64,000 nt of DNA from Trifolium pratense (Eukaryota; Streptophyta; Magnoliopsida; Fabales; Fabaceae). The notes under the pieces are model-generated. The model did not search any database. It was not told the DNA's origin and saw only the letters and a program-made list of their open reading frames with translations. The DNA lies in contig NC_060065.1 of assembly GCF_020283565.1 (NCBI RefSeq), positions 44,194,409 to 44,258,408 on the forward strand, in the 5' to 3' direction. Of this stretch, positions 62,719 through 64,000 are shown in pieces. The position numbers were made by a program, and so were the translations under genes. Numbering within the stretch: the first letter of the stretch is position 1; each line of letters starts with the position of its first letter.

Positions 62719-62998
62719 TGTTGGTAATGTAAATTCCAAATGGTTCTCTTCTTTATTCATCACTAGGCATAGTCTTATATAGAGTTACAATCCATATAGT
62801 TACTTACACATAAGTGTTAGGTAAAATGGTGTTCTCTATTATTCACATAAGGCAATGCACCTTATATAGGCAAGTATACAAGGAGATTTAACACTAGCTT
62901 GAACAACAAGCAACTAGTTGGCTCAAGCCAACCTGCGCGCGCGCGCCTGTGGGCTTGGCAAGCCAGGCCTGCTTAGCTGCTTAGCTTACAATCCAACA
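62719..62998 (-). mobile_element. 3' LTR of a Ty1-copia retrotransposon
   Basis: 280 bp with TGTTGG...CCAACA ends. On the minus strand a polypurine tract (AAGGGAGGG) sits immediately before it. It contains a TATA box (CTATATAAGG, minus strand) and a (GC)6 run at 62935-62946. The matching LTR is beyond the window, so the target duplication (candidate TGTTA) cannot be checked. Confidence 0.8.
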
Positions 62999-63020
62999 AA
63001 CCCTCCCTTAAGCTAAACCT

Positions 63021-64000
63021 CTAATACAAGTATGAATTACAAATTCTAAACAACAGTAATGACATCACAAATGCTAAGTCTATCTCAAGCTTTAGTGCCT
63101 TGGTCATAATGTCTGCAACTTGATCTTGAGTGCTGCAGTGCTCCAACTCAACAATCTTCTCTTTGGTAAGATCCCTCAGAAAGTGGTATCTAACATCTAT
63201 GTGTTTGCATTTACCATGTAAAACTGGATTCTTTGACAGCTTAATGGAAGAGCTGTTATCACAAAGTATCACAGTTTCTCCCACCTGTGCTTGACCAAGT
63301 TGATCAAGTATCATTCTCAGCCATACTGCTTGACAGGCACTAGATGCTGCAGCTACAAACTCAGCTTCAGTAGTGGAAAGAGTCACTATAGCTTGTTTTT
63401 TTGAAGACCATGAGATTGGTCCATTTCCATACATGAACACATATCCAGATGTGGATTTTCTGTCATCCAAATCACCTGCATAGTCAGAATCTGTCCAGCC
63501 TTGCAGTTTCAATTCACCTTGATTCTTTTGATACAATATCCCTAAATTGATTGTACCCTTCAGATACCTCAGAATCCTTTTCACAGCAGCCAAATGTAGT
63601 TCAGTAGGCCTATCCATATATCTTGCTACTAAACATACAGAGAAGGCAAGATCAGGTCTTGTGGCCAAAAGATACATTAGACAACCTATCATTTGCCTAT
63701 ATTCAGTAGCATCAACAAGCTTCCCACCTTCATTCTTTGTTAACTTGCAGCCAGTGACAATTAGACTGCATACTTTGTTACAATTCTCCATACCAAACCT
63801 CATCAATATATCTTGAGCATATTTTTGTTGATAGATGAAGATCCCATTTTTAGCTTGTTTGATTTCAACACCCAAAAAATACCTCATCCTCCCTAAATCT
63901 GTCATTGCAAACTTGCTTTTCATTGATCTTTTGAAACTTTCAAACATCTCCTCATCATTACCTGTGTATATCAGATCATCAACATATAGACTTACTATCA
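63021..64000 (-). CDS. Ty1-copia polyprotein, RT-RNase H end (partial)
   Basis: Open without a stop from the window edge (frame at 63998) to 63021, about 326 residues. It begins inside reverse transcriptase at the YVDDLIYTG catalytic motif, continues DLGRMRYFLGVEI, then GRxxYLxxTRPDLAFSV-like wording (CLMYLLATRPDLAFSV), and RNase H motifs SDYAGDLDDRKSTSGY, WSSKKQ, STTEAEFVAAA, CDNSSSIKLSKNP and ADIMTKAL. The polyprotein is cut by its own protease; reverse transcriptase copies the element RNA in the cytoplasm. gag, protease and integrase lie to the right of the window. No frameshift was seen, so the element may be young. Confidence 0.92.
   Translation of the reverse strand, partial: IVSLYVDDLIYTGNDEEMFESFKRSMKSKFAMTDLGRMRYFLGVEIKQAKNGIFIYQQKYAQDILMRFGMENCNKVCSLIVTGCKLTKNEGGKLVDATEYRQMIGCLMYLLATRPDLAFSVCLVARYMDRPTELHLAAVKRILRYLKGTINLGILYQKNQGELKLQGWTDSDYAGDLDDRKSTSGYVFMYGNGPISWSSKKQAIVTLSTTEAEFVAAASSACQAVWLRMILDQLGQAQVGETVILCDNSSSIKLSKNPVLHGKCKHIDVRYHFLRDLTKEKIVELEHCSTQDQVADIMTKALKLEIDLAFVMSLLLFRICNSYLY

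Overview
This 64-kb window is AT-rich plant nuclear DNA with many introns. It most likely comes from a legume of the inverted-repeat-lacking clade, probably Medicago. Three things point there: a two-exon nodule-specific cysteine-rich (NCR) peptide gene at 617-913, legume-type SINEs and MITEs in introns and spacers, and the product set. All exon structures were worked out by eye from reading frame, GT/AG sites and family resemblance. For six of the seven cellular genes, and for the transposase, the coding exons sum to a multiple of three with no internal stop.

Layout. 617-913 (+): NCR peptide. 2075-6483 (-): MLO-type seven-membrane protein, 15 coding exons. 11112-15612 (-): nuclear/nucleolar GTPase 2 (NUG2), a circularly permuted ribosome-assembly GTPase, followed upstream by LINE and copia relics and a broken second copy of the NUG2 5' end (about 17700-18608). 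18775-23647: an apparently intact 4.87-kb Mutator-like transposon with a perfect 9-bp target duplication. It carries two convergent genes, a plant-mobile-domain (PMD) protein (+) and a MURA/FAR1-type transposase (-), between two dense arrays of short CCGG-containing palindromes. 24661-28468 (-): family GH1 beta-glucosidase, 12 exons. 30781-39693 (+): LRRC40-like leucine-rich-repeat protein, 21 exons. 43948-48161 (+): F-box/RCC1-repeat protein, 6 exons. 51453-53584 (-): CBS-domain protein of the CBSX5 type, 2 exons. 53.8-64 kb has no cellular gene that I can support. It holds a smaller relative of the Mutator element (54797-55678), another long-TIR element with a 9-bp duplication (59546-60524), an unexplained duplicated 0.2-kb block, several MITEs, and the 3' part and LTR of a Ty1-copia element running off the right edge.

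The cellular genes are not a functional cluster. The most distinctive content is mobile: (1) the two-gene Mutator element with palindrome arrays; (2) a recurrent scar in which 10-50 nt ending in an A-run is flanked by 13-19-bp direct repeats, seen at eleven or more places and best explained as extremely truncated LINE/SINE insertions, one of which duplicates a splice donor of NUG2; (3) a mitochondrial nad5 fragment at about 50 kb.
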